DNA of 64,000 nucleotides from Methylococcus sp. (GTDB lineage Bacteria > Pseudomonadota > Gammaproteobacteria > Methylococcales > Methylococcaceae), in assembly GCA_028688525.1 (NCBI GenBank), contig JAQTYA010000001.1, positions 25,906 to 89,905 of the forward strand, in the 5' to 3' direction. This document shows positions 17,902-28,200 of this stretch, one piece after another. The first letter of the stretch is position 1; every line of letters starts with the position of its first letter. Below the pieces are notes generated by a model. That model saw only the letters and a list, made by a program, of their open reading frames with translations. It searched no databases and was not told the origin of the DNA. A program made the position numbers and the translations under genes.

Positions 17902-19013
17902 CCTTGAACACGATCGAAGAAATTATCGAAGACATCCGCCAGGGGCGGATGGTCGTCATCATGGACGACGAGGACCGGGAAAACGAGGGCGATTTGGTGA
18001 TGGCGGCCAGCTACGTGCGACCGGAAGACATCAACTTCATGGCGCGCTACGGCCGCGGCCTGATCTGCCTGACGCTGACCCGCGAGCGCTGCCAGCAGCT
18101 GCGGTTGCCGCTGATGGTGAACGAGAACCGCACGCCGCATTCGACCAATTTCACGGTATCGATCGAAGCTGCCAGCGGGGTGACCACAGGCATCTCGGCC
18201 AGCGATCGCGCCCGCACCATCCAGTGCGCGGTCACCGAGCAGGCCAAGCCCGAGGACCTGGTTCAGCCTGGCCACGTGTTCCCGCTCATGGCCCAGCCCG
18301 GCGGCGTGCTCAACCGCGCCGGCCATACCGAGGCGGGCTGCGATCTGGCGCGACTGGCCGGCACGGTACCGGCGGCGGTGATCGTAGAGATCCTCAACGA
18401 AGACGGCTCGATGGCGCGGCGCGCGGATCTGGAGCGCTTTGCCGAACTGCACGGTCTCAAGATCGGTACCATCGCCGATCTGATCCGCTACCGCATGCAG
18501 AACGAGCAGACGGTGGAACGCATCTGCGAGTGCGATTTCCCGACCGAGTACGGCCGCTTCCGTTTGCATGCTTACCAGGACCGCCTGGACAACAAACTCC
18601 ACCTGGCGCTGACTCTCGGCGATATTTCCGGCGAAGAGCCGGTATTGGTCCGGGTCCACGGGCGCAACCTGCTGACCGATTTGTTCGGCGTGCGCCGGGG
18701 CGAGGTCGGCGTATCGCTGCGTGCGGCGATGCAGCGGATCGCCGACGAGGGGCGGGGCGTGCTGGTGGTGATCCGCAACGAGGAGGACGACCGCTGTCTG
18801 GTCGAGCGCATCCATCACTACCAGATGGAAGACCATGGCGTGGACATCGGCCACCGCGAGGAGCCCGGCGTGGACTGGCGCACTACGGGCACCGGCGCGC
18901 AGATTCTTGCCGACCTGGGGGTCCGGAAATTCCGGGTCCTGGGCGCTCATAAGAAATACCTGGGGCTTTCCGGCTATGGTCTGGAAGTCGTGGACTATGT
19001 AACAACCGACTGA
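17898..19013 (+). CDS. ribBX: DHBP synthase with degenerate GTP cyclohydrolase II domain (RibBX type)
   Basis: A protein of 371 residues. Residues 1-~205 are a complete 3,4-dihydroxy-2-butanone 4-phosphate synthase ([27 protein letters not shown]). The rest aligns with GTP cyclohydrolase II but lacks the zinc-cysteine motif (CLTGD...RCDCG); in its place is [19 protein letters not shown]. Such hybrids, called RibBX, are known in gammaproteobacteria and are taken to have only the synthase activity, so a separate ribA should exist elsewhere. The start overlaps the ribE stop. Confidence 0.88.
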   Translation: MTLNTIEEIIEDIRQGRMVVIMDDEDRENEGDLVMAASYVRPEDINFMARYGRGLICLTLTRERCQQLRLPLMVNENRTPHSTNFTVSIEAASGVTTGISASDRARTIQCAVTEQAKPEDLVQPGHVFPLMAQPGGVLNRAGHTEAGCDLARLAGTVPAAVIVEILNEDGSMARRADLERFAELHGLKIGTIADLIRYRMQNEQTVERICECDFPTEYGRFRLHAYQDRLDNKLHLALTLGDISGEEPVLVRVHGRNLLTDLFGVRRGEVGVSLRAAMQRIADEGRGVLVVIRNEEDDRCLVERIHHYQMEDHGVDIGHREEPGVDWRTTGTGAQILADLGVRKFRVLGAHKKYLGLSGYGLEVVDYVTTD

Positions 19014-19025
19014 TCGGGAACCGAA

Positions 19026-19505
19026 ATGGCTCATATCAAGACTTTCGAGGGCGGCATGAGCGCCGCCGGCATGCGCGTTTGCCTCGTGGCATCGCGTTTT
19101 AATAGTTTCATCGTGGATCATCTGGTCAGCGGCGCGATCGATATCCTGGTGCGTCACGGCGCTAGCCGGGAAGACATCCACATTGCGAAAACTCCGGGAG
19201 CTTACGAGCTGCCGCTGGCGGTCAAGAAAATCGCCGATTCCGGCCGCTACGACGCGATCATTGCGCTGGGCGCGGTGATCCGCGGGTCCACCCCGCACTT
19301 CGATTACGTTGCAGGCGAATGCGTCAAAGGTTTGGCGACGGTTTCCCTGCAGCACGGTCTGCCGGTCGCCTTCGGCGTGCTAACGGTGGATACCATCGAG
19401 CAGGCGGTGGAACGGGCCGGCACCAAGGCCGGGAACAAGGGCGCCGAGGCGGCCTTGTCCGCGGTCGAAATGGTCAACCTGCTGCGCCAGCTGGAGGCCG
19501 AATGA
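19026..19505 (+). CDS. ribH: 6,7-dimethyl-8-ribityllumazine synthase
   Basis: The 159-residue enzyme joins the ribBX product with the pyrimidine intermediate. Signatures are [18 protein letters not shown] and [15 protein letters not shown], and the length is typical of the icosahedral or pentameric enzyme. It starts 12 bases after ribBX, and its TGA overlaps the ATG of nusB. Confidence 0.95.
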   Translation: MAHIKTFEGGMSAAGMRVCLVASRFNSFIVDHLVSGAIDILVRHGASREDIHIAKTPGAYELPLAVKKIADSGRYDAIIALGAVIRGSTPHFDYVAGECVKGLATVSLQHGLPVAFGVLTVDTIEQAVERAGTKAGNKGAEAALSAVEMVNLLRQLEAE

Positions 19506-20098
19506 GCCTTGCGCGGACACTGGCGCGCCGGGCCGCCGTACAAGCCGTTTACCAATGGCAGCTGGCGCGCGACAGCTTGCCGGAAATCGAGCGGCAGTTC
19601 ATCGAGGAACTGCAGCAAACCAAGTCGCTTTATCGTCGCCATACCGGCGGTTTCGAATTGAATCCGGCGGAACGGGACCTGCTCGAAGAGCTGCTGGAAA
19701 AATACGGCCGCTCGCTCGAGTTGGGTGAGGAGGAGGCCGAAGACGAGACGCTGGAGCAGCGGGCCAGCAAATGCCAGATTCCGGACGTGCAAGTCAGCTA
19801 CTTCAAGGAGTTGCTGCACGGCGTCGCCGGCAATCTCGCCTCGCTGGACGCCGCGCTGGGCAAGTACATCGACCGGCCGGTCGAGGAGATCGACCCCGTA
19901 GAGCGTGCGATTTTGCGCATCGGCTGCTACGAATTTCTGCGCCGCCCGGAAACCCCGTACCGGGTCATCCTGAATGAGGCCATCAATCTCGCCAAAGAGT
20001 TTGGCGCGGCCCAGAGCTACCGCTACGTCAACGGTATCCTAGACAAGGTGGCGCACGAGTGCCGAGCGGCGGAAATGGCCGCCCGCCGACGCGGCTGA
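19502..20098 (+). CDS. nusB: Transcription antitermination factor NusB, with internal insertion
   Basis: The 198-residue protein has the NusB N-terminus ([14 protein letters not shown]) and C-terminus ([33 protein letters not shown]). It is about 60 residues longer than E. coli NusB. The extra segment, about residues 40-100, is rich in Glu, Leu and Arg. It starts at the ATG overlapping the ribH stop; the longer open frame upstream is not coding. NusB binds boxA RNA with NusE/S10. Confidence 0.92.
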   Translation: MSLARTLARRAAVQAVYQWQLARDSLPEIERQFIEELQQTKSLYRRHTGGFELNPAERDLLEELLEKYGRSLELGEEEAEDETLEQRASKCQIPDVQVSYFKELLHGVAGNLASLDAALGKYIDRPVEEIDPVERAILRIGCYEFLRRPETPYRVILNEAINLAKEFGAAQSYRYVNGILDKVAHECRAAEMAARRRG

Positions 20099-20112
20099 GT
20101 CCTAGGCGCGCC

Positions 20113-21084
20113 ATGCAGGCTGCCGGCGAATTTGAGATCATCGGGCGGTACTTCGCCGGACAGCGAATCGCTCACCGGGAAACCGAGCTAGGCATAGGCG
20201 ACGACTGTGCGGTGCTGAAGTTTGTGGCCGAGACTAGGCTGGCGCTGACTACCGATACTCTGGTCGCCGGTGTGCATTTTTTTTCCGATGCCGATCCCGA
20301 GCGGCTCGGTCACAAGGCGCTGGCGGTCAATCTGAGCGATCTCGCCGCGATGGGCGCCAGGCCGCAGTGGGCTTTGCTGGCATTGACCCTGCCCGAAAGC
20401 GACTCGGAATGGCTGTCCGCCTTCGCTCGGGGATTCTTCCGGTTAGCCGAGCGCTATGGGGTCCAGCTCATCGGCGGCGATACCACGCGCGGCCCCCTGG
20501 CCGTCACCGTGCAGGCTCTGGGCATGCTGGCAGGGAATACGGCGATAGCGCGCTCCGGCGCCCGTCCCGGCGACTCAGTTTATGTGACAGGAAGTCTCGG
20601 CTTGGCCGGACTGGGATTAAAGCTCAAACAGGGAACGGCAAAAGCCTGGGATCGAGCGGCGCTCGACAAGCTGGAAACGCCCGAGCCCCGGGTCGGCTTC
20701 GGCTTGCGCCTGCATGAATTCGCTACCGCCTGTATCGACATTTCGGACGGCTTGGCGGCGGATCTGGGGCATATTCTCGAACAGAGCGGGGTGGCGGCCG
20801 AGGTCGATTGCGAGCTGTTGCCGTTATCGCCCACCGTTCGCGGCTACCTTGCCGACACCGGCGACTGGGATCTGCCACTGAGCGCCGGCGACGATTACGA
20901 GTTGTGCTTCACCGCTCCACCAGGAGCCGACCAAGCCATCCGGCGTGCTGCCGAGGCGACGGGCGTTCCGGTGAGCCGGATCGGTACGATCCTTCCCGGC
21001 TCCGGCCTCAGCCTGCAGCGCGCCGGCCGACCGTTCAGTCTGAGCCGTCCGGGCTATCTGCATTTTTCCGCCGGGGAGGCATGA
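20113..21084 (+). CDS. thiL: Thiamine-monophosphate kinase
   Basis: The 323-residue ATP-dependent kinase makes thiamine diphosphate. The GIGDDCAVL block, LAVNLSDLAAMGA and GGDTTRG are family motifs for Mg-ATP binding, and SAGDDYELCF is a late signature. I place the start at the ATG at 20113, 14 bases after nusB; an in-frame start at 20059 would overlap nusB. It ends in an ATGA overlap with pgpA. Confidence 0.94.
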   Translation: MQAAGEFEIIGRYFAGQRIAHRETELGIGDDCAVLKFVAETRLALTTDTLVAGVHFFSDADPERLGHKALAVNLSDLAAMGARPQWALLALTLPESDSEWLSAFARGFFRLAERYGVQLIGGDTTRGPLAVTVQALGMLAGNTAIARSGARPGDSVYVTGSLGLAGLGLKLKQGTAKAWDRAALDKLETPEPRVGFGLRLHEFATACIDISDGLAADLGHILEQSGVAAEVDCELLPLSPTVRGYLADTGDWDLPLSAGDDYELCFTAPPGADQAIRRAAEATGVPVSRIGTILPGSGLSLQRAGRPFSLSRPGYLHFSAGEA

Positions 21085-21572
21085 GGATGGCAGAGCGCCG
21101 CATCGACAGTCGGGTGCTGAGCGATCCCTGGTGCCTGATCGCCGTGGGGTTCGGTTCCGGGCTGGCGCCCAAGGCGCCCGGCACCTTTGGAACCTTGGCC
21201 GCCATCCCGGTTTACCTCGCGTTTTCTTACTTGCCGCCGGCATTTTACACCGCGGGCGTCTTGCTGTTCTTCGCCCTGGGCGTGCCGGCCTGCGGGTGTT
21301 GCGGAAGGATTCTGGGCAAAACCGATCATTCGGCGATCGTGTGGGACGAGGTGGTCGGTTTTCTCGTCACCATGTGGGGCGTTGCGGCCTCATGGCAGAG
21401 CCTCCTGCTGGGCTTCGTCCTGTTCAGATTCTTCGACATCGTCAAGCCCTGGCCGATCCGCGTGATCGACCGCCGCACCCGCGGCGGCTGGGGCGTCATG
21501 CTGGACGACGTCGTCGCCGGCGCGTTTTCTGCCCTGATTTTGCACCTACTCGTCGTTTCACGGACGATTTGA
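21081..21572 (+). CDS. pgpA: Phosphatidylglycerophosphatase A
   Basis: The 163-residue membrane enzyme removes phosphate from phosphatidylglycerophosphate. Signatures are GSGLAPKAPGTFGTLAAIP, WDEVVGF and FRFFDIVKPWP. Its ATG overlaps the thiL TGA. It ends the glyA-to-pgpA rightward run. Confidence 0.93.
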   Translation: MRMAERRIDSRVLSDPWCLIAVGFGSGLAPKAPGTFGTLAAIPVYLAFSYLPPAFYTAGVLLFFALGVPACGCCGRILGKTDHSAIVWDEVVGFLVTMWGVAASWQSLLLGFVLFRFFDIVKPWPIRVIDRRTRGGWGVMLDDVVAGAFSALILHLLVVSRTI

Positions 21573-21926
21573 GGCTGGCGGACTGCCGTTCTCGGGTCGA
21601 CCATCGCTATCCCTGCCGTGCCATGGTGCCTTTCTTCATGAAACCTATTCGGAACCGAATGGTCCCGTAGTCGAGAGCGGCTGCGCAGAGGCCGTTCGGT
21701 TTGCCGCGCCGCGGTACGACGGTTAAAGTGCCAAGAACCGGAATCATGGGTAGATGATTCGGGACAATTGGTAGACCGGATATGGATGGGCAGGTAGGGG
21801 ATTTGACTCAATTCGGTATCGGGGAGTAAGTTATTTGCCACAGGCGTATACCGGGTCGCCCGGCGTGCGTCTCTAAGGCTGTCAGAGCCGGCCCGACAAC
21901 AACTCATCTAAAGGGGTAACCACGCC
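21573..21926. other. 354-base gap; possible promoter for the next gene
   Basis: I see no gene here. A TTGACT at 21803-21808 and a TAAGTT at 21827-21832 (18-base spacing) form a weak sigma-70-like promoter pointing right. AAGGGG precedes the next ATG. Confidence 0.35.
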
Positions 21927-22235
21927 ATGTCTAGACGCATTACTAAGGATTGCGACGACAAATCTGCAGGCATCCGTTTTCATATCAGCTCCGCGCGCAT
22001 GTCGATGAACAAAATGAGCTTCGTCGCGTTTCAGCGCTTTTTGGACGATATGGAGCGGTCGATGTACCGGTGTTCGGAATGCGACTGGCGTGGGCGGGGT
22101 AGGGATCTCGTTCCCATGGAGCAGGACTCGAGCGACAGCTATGCCATCGGCTCGGACGCCGAAACCTGGTATGCCTGTCCAAACTGCGAATGCGAAATCG
22201 GCGTTGAAACGCCTCTTATGCGGCCTGCCGACTAG
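21927..22235 (+). CDS. Small zinc-ribbon protein, unknown function
   Basis: This 102-residue protein has two CxxC knuckles (Cys49/Cys52 in CSEC, Cys84/Cys87 in CPNC) separated by an acidic loop, so it probably binds zinc or iron. The first 45 residues are basic. I do not recognise the family. It stands alone between two gaps with its own good ribosome site. Confidence 0.6.
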   Translation: MSRRITKDCDDKSAGIRFHISSARMSMNKMSFVAFQRFLDDMERSMYRCSECDWRGRGRDLVPMEQDSSDSYAIGSDAETWYACPNCECEIGVETPLMRPAD

Positions 22236-22557
22236 GCTGCGACTGCGGGGGGCCTGTGCCGTTCTCCACGGCTTTGGCGTCCCGCCTTGTCTACCGCTTC
22301 GTTTTCTTCTTGCGCACACCGCTTGCCCGTGGGCTGTGTCCGGCACGTCTTCTCCTGTTGTGTTAAATCACACAAGACAACTTCCCCGATGGTTGAGGAT
22401 GGTTGTGAGGCATCAGGTAATTCAAAGGGATATATCTTCAATGCGGCGCGGCTTGAAGTTTGCATCATCGGCGGGCCGGAGCACCCTCCGGCAATAGCGA
22501 ATCTTGTGATCCCAAGGCGCTTAATTCCTGAGAATGAAAATAATGAGGCATAAAAAG
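22236..22557. other. 322-base gap with a small hairpin
   Basis: No convincing gene is seen. A 7-bp GC stem (22475-22481 with 22486-22492) with a CACC loop lies about 65 bases before the next start; it could be part of that gene's leader. Confidence 0.3.
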
Positions 22558-22965
22558 ATGATGAAGAAGCTGCTGCTTGTCGCCGTACCCGCCGTATTGT
22601 TCAGCACGCAACTCCAGGCTGGTTGCAAAACCAGTGACTTGCAGGGCAACTGGGTGTTCTATCAAGCCGGGATGAGCCAGATGGAAGGCTTCCACACTGG
22701 GCGCTGTGACGTCACTTTTACCAACAAAGGCAGAGACTCGTCGGCCGACTGCGAGATGAATATGATGGATGGGTCCGTAATGAATTTTAAAATGACGGGG
22801 ACCGCAGTCATAGATCCAACATTTTGTCGATTCACAATCGAGTTCGCATTCACTGGCGGCACGGCGACTTGGGATGCCCAGCTTAATAAGAATAAAAACT
22901 CCTTCAGCGGGGACTGGAAAAACAGCTGGGGAACGATTGGAACTACAAATGGTGTTAAGCGTTAA
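22558..22965 (+). CDS. Small secreted protein, unknown function
   Basis: A protein of 135 residues starting with a signal peptide (KKLLLVAVPAVLFSTQLQA) cleaved before GCKTSDLQGNW. The mature part has four Cys and is rich in Thr, Phe and Asn, consistent with an exported beta-sheet protein. I chose ATG 22558, behind GAGG; in-frame ATGs lie at 22534 and 22543. Base composition is visibly more AT-rich than the neighbours, which may mean transfer. Family unknown. Confidence 0.6.
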   Translation: MMKKLLLVAVPAVLFSTQLQAGCKTSDLQGNWVFYQAGMSQMEGFHTGRCDVTFTNKGRDSSADCEMNMMDGSVMNFKMTGTAVIDPTFCRFTIEFAFTGGTATWDAQLNKNKNSFSGDWKNSWGTIGTTNGVKR

Positions 22966-23070
22966 GACCGGTTTCTACCTCGCAGCGAATTCGAACTGGA
23001 AGATCGGTTGACATTCCGGTTCGAGGTGGATTCTTGATCCAGTAGCTATTTGGAGGGTGGTCTTTCCACG

Positions 23071-23096
23071 GGCGGCCTTGATTTAGAGAGGCCGCC
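23071..23096 (+). terminator. Terminator-like hairpin
   Basis: An 8-bp GC stem (GGCGGCCT with AGGCCGCC) and a 10-base loop are followed by ACAATTTT. It lies between the secreted protein and the convergent GGDEF-EAL gene and fits best as the rightward terminator. Confidence 0.5.
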
Positions 23097-23138
23097 ACAA
23101 TTTTCCAATGCGAATCCCATGGAAGGGGTTTAGTTCCA

Positions 23139-25061
23139 TTAACGCAGCTTATCGCTGTGAGTGATAAGCCCGGCGATTTCTTTAGCCGGCAAAGGTTTTG
23201 CGATCAGGTAGCCTTGAATCGCATCGCATCCGGCTTCTTGCAGAAAGTTTTTCTGCGCTACGGTTTCGACGCCTTCGGCGACGATTTTGAGCCCCAAACT
23301 GTGTCCTAGCGCGATGATCCCGTCGCAAATTTTAGCGTCGCCTTCGTCAGTTTCGATGTCCTTGACGAACGAGCGGTCTATTTTCAGGCACTGGATCGGC
23401 AGTAGCTTGAGCCGGCCCAGAGAGGAATAACCGGTACCGAAATCGTCGATGGAAAGGGTGATGCCGTAATCTCGGAGCGATTTCAGCAGGGCCTGGACCT
23501 GACCCAGATTTTCCATGAGGGCAGACTCGGTGATCTCGAGCTCTAGATCGGAACCGGACAAGCCATGGCGTTTGACGATCGCGTCCAAGGCGTCGCAAAA
23601 CGTTTCGTCCTGCAACTGCATGACTGAGACGTTGACGGCCATGCGTAAGCCGTCGATGCCGCCGTCGCGCCAAGTCCGCAGCTGTAGGCAGGCCTGATCG
23701 AGTACCCATAAGCCCAAGGGCAAGATGAGTTTCGTTTCTTCCGCTACGGGGATGAACCTGTCTGGGGTGATTTGGCCGAGTGCCGGATGGTGCCAGCGCA
23801 GCAAAGCTTCGACGCTGCAGATCGCACCTGTGGCCATATCGATTTGGGGCTGGTAGAGGAGCTTGAATCCTCCGTGCTTCAGCGATTCCCGCAGGCCGTT
23901 TTCGATCTCGACGCGTTCCCGCACGCCGGCGTTGATGGCGTGGCTGAATAGTTGGTAGGTATTGCGTCCTCGTGACTTCGCGTGATACATCGCGGCGTCA
24001 GCGTGCTTCATCAAAGCTTCCGCGCTACGGCCGTGCGTGGGAAAAACCGCAATGCCGATGCTGGCGCAGGAATGAAGCTGATAATCTTCAACGCGGTAGG
24101 GCCGGCAGAGGTTTTCGAGCAGGAGCTCGGCCGTCGCTGCCGCTACGGTGCCTATATCCTCGCCCTCCATGACAATGATGAACTCGTCGCCGCCGAGGCG
24201 CCCGACGACATGATTGCCGTGCACGTTTTCTGTCAGCCTGCGGGCGACCTGTTCCAACAATGCGTCGCCGATGCGATGGCCGAGGGTGTCGTTGATCCGC
24301 TTGAAGTTGTCCAGGTCGATGAACATCACTGCGACCTGTTTTTGGTCGCGGTGCGCGAATTTGACCGCTTCTTCCAGGCGTCCGTGCAGGAAAATTCTGT
24401 TGGGCAAGCTGGTTAGCGGATCGTGGTGTGCCAAGTGCTTGATTCTGTCTTCAGCTTCCCGGCGTTGGGTGATATCGCGAAACGCCCCGTGGACATAGTG
24501 GCGTCCGTCTATTTCGAAGGCGCTCCCGCTGACCTCAACCGGGACGAGGCTTCCGTCGGCGCGTTTCAGCTGCAGTTCGATGGTGCCGGATTCCCCATCC
24601 AGCATGCGGCTGATGAAATCGGCTTCATGCGATCGCGCGTCTTGCGGGGTGTCGTATAGGTTGCTCAGGTGGCGGCCGAGGATGCTGTTGCGAGGCATAT
24701 CGAGCAAAATCTCGGCTTGTCGGTTGCAGTCCACCAAGGTACCGGTTTCGGTATCGGTGACGAGAATGGCGTCGCTAGCGACTTCGATCAGAGTGCGGTA
24801 GCGCCGTTCGCTGGCGCGCAGCGTGAGGTTTTTGGCGATTTCTTCCTGGCGGCTCCGTTCCAGGTCCACCATCTTCATGATACCGGCAACCATGATGCCG
24901 GAAACCAACAACGCGGCCACCATGCCAGTAGCGAGGTAGTCGTAGGTGACCTCCCCTTTGAGGAGTAAATCCATGGCCACGGTGATGACTTCCGACATCA
25001 CTACGGAGGCTATGATCCCGGCAAGCCAAAGATATTTTCCGAGCAATATGATCAACGTCAC
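23139..25061 (-). CDS. Membrane PAS-GGDEF-EAL cyclic di-GMP enzyme
   Basis: A protein of 640 residues. Two hydrophobic segments (about 5-30 and 45-65) anchor it, and a short coiled linker follows. A PAS domain (about 85-205) comes next, then GGDEF near residue 291 with the intact GGDEF motif, then EAL starting near residue 416 (EALLRWHHP, with ESALMEN, DDFGTGYSSL and EGVET). Both catalytic sites look intact, so cyclase or phosphodiesterase activity, or both, is possible. PAS may bind a ligand or sense redox. It stands alone on the leftward strand. Confidence 0.92.
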   Translation of the reverse strand: MTLIILLGKYLWLAGIIASVVMSEVITVAMDLLLKGEVTYDYLATGMVAALLVSGIMVAGIMKMVDLERSRQEEIAKNLTLRASERRYRTLIEVASDAILVTDTETGTLVDCNRQAEILLDMPRNSILGRHLSNLYDTPQDARSHEADFISRMLDGESGTIELQLKRADGSLVPVEVSGSAFEIDGRHYVHGAFRDITQRREAEDRIKHLAHHDPLTSLPNRIFLHGRLEEAVKFAHRDQKQVAVMFIDLDNFKRINDTLGHRIGDALLEQVARRLTENVHGNHVVGRLGGDEFIIVMEGEDIGTVAAATAELLLENLCRPYRVEDYQLHSCASIGIAVFPTHGRSAEALMKHADAAMYHAKSRGRNTYQLFSHAINAGVRERVEIENGLRESLKHGGFKLLYQPQIDMATGAICSVEALLRWHHPALGQITPDRFIPVAEETKLILPLGLWVLDQACLQLRTWRDGGIDGLRMAVNVSVMQLQDETFCDALDAIVKRHGLSGSDLELEITESALMENLGQVQALLKSLRDYGITLSIDDFGTGYSSLGRLKLLPIQCLKIDRSFVKDIETDEGDAKICDGIIALGHSLGLKIVAEGVETVAQKNFLQEAGCDAIQGYLIAKPLPAKEIAGLITHSDKLR

Positions 25062-25237
25062 CCTGGGCCCCCAATGAGATTCGGGCTCTCAAGCCCCTGC
25101 TCCGCAATGTATTTGCCGGTTGGCACCGCCAGCCGTGCCAAGCAGGGTCTTATTGTAGCTTCATCCAGGCTTGTGTCGATTCCCGTTGCCGGTGCTTTCG
25201 GGCGGCCGCTGACGTATACGCCCCCCATTCGAAGGAA

Positions 25238-25270
25238 CTTCCAGCCCCCCTTTTTCATGGGGGCTGGAAG
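25238..25270 (-). terminator. Strong hairpin after the PKS gene
   Basis: A perfect 12-bp stem (25238-25249 with 25259-25270) with a 9-base loop lies 17 bases past the synthase stop. No T run follows on the coding strand. Confidence 0.6.
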
Positions 25271-25286
25271 TCGTTGCCGGGAGTCG

Positions 25287-28200
25287 TTAGGCCGCCGTTT
25301 TGCCCAAGCGTTCCTCTTTCACCCGGGTCAGTAGATGATCGAGCAGGGCCTCGGGCAGCCTGGCGATGGCATGTGGGCGTTCCGAACCCAGAGTCGTTCT
25401 CCATGCCAGGACGTGCGTGCCCGTTGCCAGCTTTTCGTGTTTTCCGCCGGCGCTGATCCGGAAAAAGTCGAATGCCAGCATAAGGCCTTTCTCATGCACG
25501 CGGGTGATGTACATCCTGGCGCTTAAGGTATCGAATGGCATGGCGTCCCGCAGATGTCTAACCTCGGTGAAGAGGCAGCGCAAGCCGCCGAAATTTCCTC
25601 CGGCCTGATAGGCGTCGGGCAAAACTGAAAAGAAATAGTTGTCTCTTAGCACACCCTGCAACTCGTAATACTTGGAGTAATAGATGTTGCCTACCAAGTT
25701 GGCGTCGTTTGGCGATGTCGCAAAAGCCTGCTCCGCCAGAAAAACTCCGGGAACCGGGCCCGGTTGCGCATGCCACCGCGCGGCGCCGAGCCGTGCCAGC
25801 GCGTTCTGTTGACCGGCTTGACCGCTTTGTCCGAACCGATGCGCCGCATTTCCGAACTCGAGGAAGAATCGGTCCAGGTAAGGCGGGTAGGGTTCGGGGG
25901 TAACCACGCCGTGGGATACGACACGAGCCCAGGTCATCTGGATCTGGCTGGTCGCGACCCGCTCGAGTTCGCCGCCGGGGAGGACGCGATGCCATTCGAA
26001 TCCTACCGCCACTGTTGCATCGCCCGGCCCGTTGCGCCCTAGGAAGCGGCACGAAACCTCCATGATTTCCCCCGCACTCACCGGCCGTTCGACCGAAGCC
26101 CAAGAACGGTTGGTGACCCAGGCGTGCTCTCCGGAGGTGAAGGTTTCGGCAAGCCTAGCAAGAACCGGCCTCAGCGCCATTTCCCGCAGCCGCCCCATCC
26201 ATTCGAAAAATCGGGAGAAATAGAAGGTTCCGTCCGGATTCGCGCCGTCTTTGAAGGCGAGCGGGAAACGGAATGCGATGCGGGCATCGGTCCCGGTTCG
26301 GGCAAACTCGGTCTGGATCCGGAAGAACTCCGAAGGATTTCCTCCTCCGGCCAGCCAGTCGGTCCACGAGCCAGCGGCTTCTGCGGGTGCCGTTTGCGCC
26401 GCTGCCGTTAGGCGGGCGCCGTCAACCGGCAACCGGTTGGCGGGTATCGGCGGTTCCGGTTCTGGCTGGCCGCCGGCGACGATAGCGAGCATGCGTCCGT
26501 CTTGGGAGACTGGAAAGCTGAGCACCCAAAGCCTGGCGTCTTCCCAATCCGCACGGAACAAGACGGTATCCGATTTCCTGGATTCCAGATTTAGGGCGAT
26601 GTCACGGGTATCGAGCGCTTTCATTGCTGCCTCCAGAGCAGACCAGATTCGCGCACCGGCTTGATCGAGCGGTTCGCCGGCCGTTTCCAGCTGGCAGAGA
26701 AGAGCGTAGAGCGCCGGATTCAGCATCGCCCGCCATTGTTCGCGGGTACGCCGGATCGGACCTGCCAGATCGCAACCTTGAGGCCCTTTGCCGGCGACGC
26801 ACAATACTGTTTCGTCGTCGTGGCTAAGCGAAACCTCCAGCGGCGCGAAGGCCGATTCTGCTTCGATGGGGCCGCTTTCTCCCTGTCTCGTGGAGCGGAA
26901 CAGCACCGGCTTGCCGGACTGCAACCAGCGTACTTCGAGCGATCCGGTGTCGATCGAATAGCGTAGGCCTGCCTGGCGTATTGCGGAGTGGAACAAGGGG
27001 CGGGTCAGAGCACGCCGTTCCTGGCGGCGGCTTGCGTGCAATTCCGGAAACGACCGCATCAACACGCAGGGGGAGGATAAGCCGAAGCTTTGAGCCCGCC
27101 GTTCGGTCTCGAGCTGCAGCGCGGTACCGTTGGACTCGGCGTGGCGCTCGACGAGTTCGAGCGGGGTCGGGAAATCGGCGCGCCGCTCCAGCATCTGGAC
27201 CTCATAAGCCTCGATGCGCTCGACTACCCGGTCCTGTTCGTCGTAAACGATGACATCGGCCAGAACCCGTCGGCCGTTGCGCTGCGTGACTTCAGCCCGA
27301 GCCCGGTATCGCCCGCCGGGGGAGTTCGCGTGGAATAGGTCGATGCGCCCGATGCGTACCGGCAGGCAGACATCGGGGATCAGAGTGAGCTGGCCCGCTT
27401 GCAGCAGGGTGTCCCGGTAGTAGGGGTCGCCCAGTACCAGAGGCCCGCACACTTCGTCCGCAAAGCCTTCCGGCGACGACGGCGTCTCGGCTTTGGCTTC
27501 GGTGACGAAGACCACCCGGTTTTCATCCAGCGACTCTACGCCGCCGATGCGCTGGAACAGCGGTCCCTGGAACAGTACGCTGCCGTAGAGGTCGATTCTA
27601 GGTACGATGGGCAGCAACTGGCTGCGCGGCATTGCCATCTCTCCGGGTACGGCCTCAGGACGCGTTCCTAGTATGAATCGTGCCGAAAAATGGGCAGGTT
27701 CCATACCGGTTTGCTCGGCGTGGATCGAGGTTTCCACTACCAGAGGGGCGGACGCGCTGACGCGTTCCAGCACCAGGGCTCGAATTTCAATGCGTTGCGG
27801 GCGCTCCCGGCTTACGACGACAGGCCGTTCCAGGCGGATGTCCTCGATCCGCGCGACTTCCTTGCCCGCGCCCCCGGCTACGCGCAATGCGGCCTGCGCC
27901 ATGGCTTCCAATCCCATCACGGTAGGCAGGAGCAGCGAGCCGCGGTAGTCATGGTCGGTCAGATAAAGATCGAGCCGGGTATCGAGGCTGACTTGGGTAA
28001 TCAGCTCGATGCCCGGTTCGAAGCGCTGTAGCTCGCCTTCGAATCGGCCGGCGGGGATCGCCGGCTCCTCCCCCGGCGGCCGCACCCAGGTGGCCAGCCC
28101 ATCGGCGCTGGCGGCCACGATGACTTCCCGCAGCGGAGGCGCCGTACGCATCCAGCGCAGGAACTGGCGCACCCCTTGGGCGATAGGGATCGCGTCGATG

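Noticed and set aside
17805-19355. 516-codon minus-strand frame opposite the riboflavin genes
   Set aside because: Shadow frame of ribBX and ribH; His/Gln/Asp-rich with no motif.
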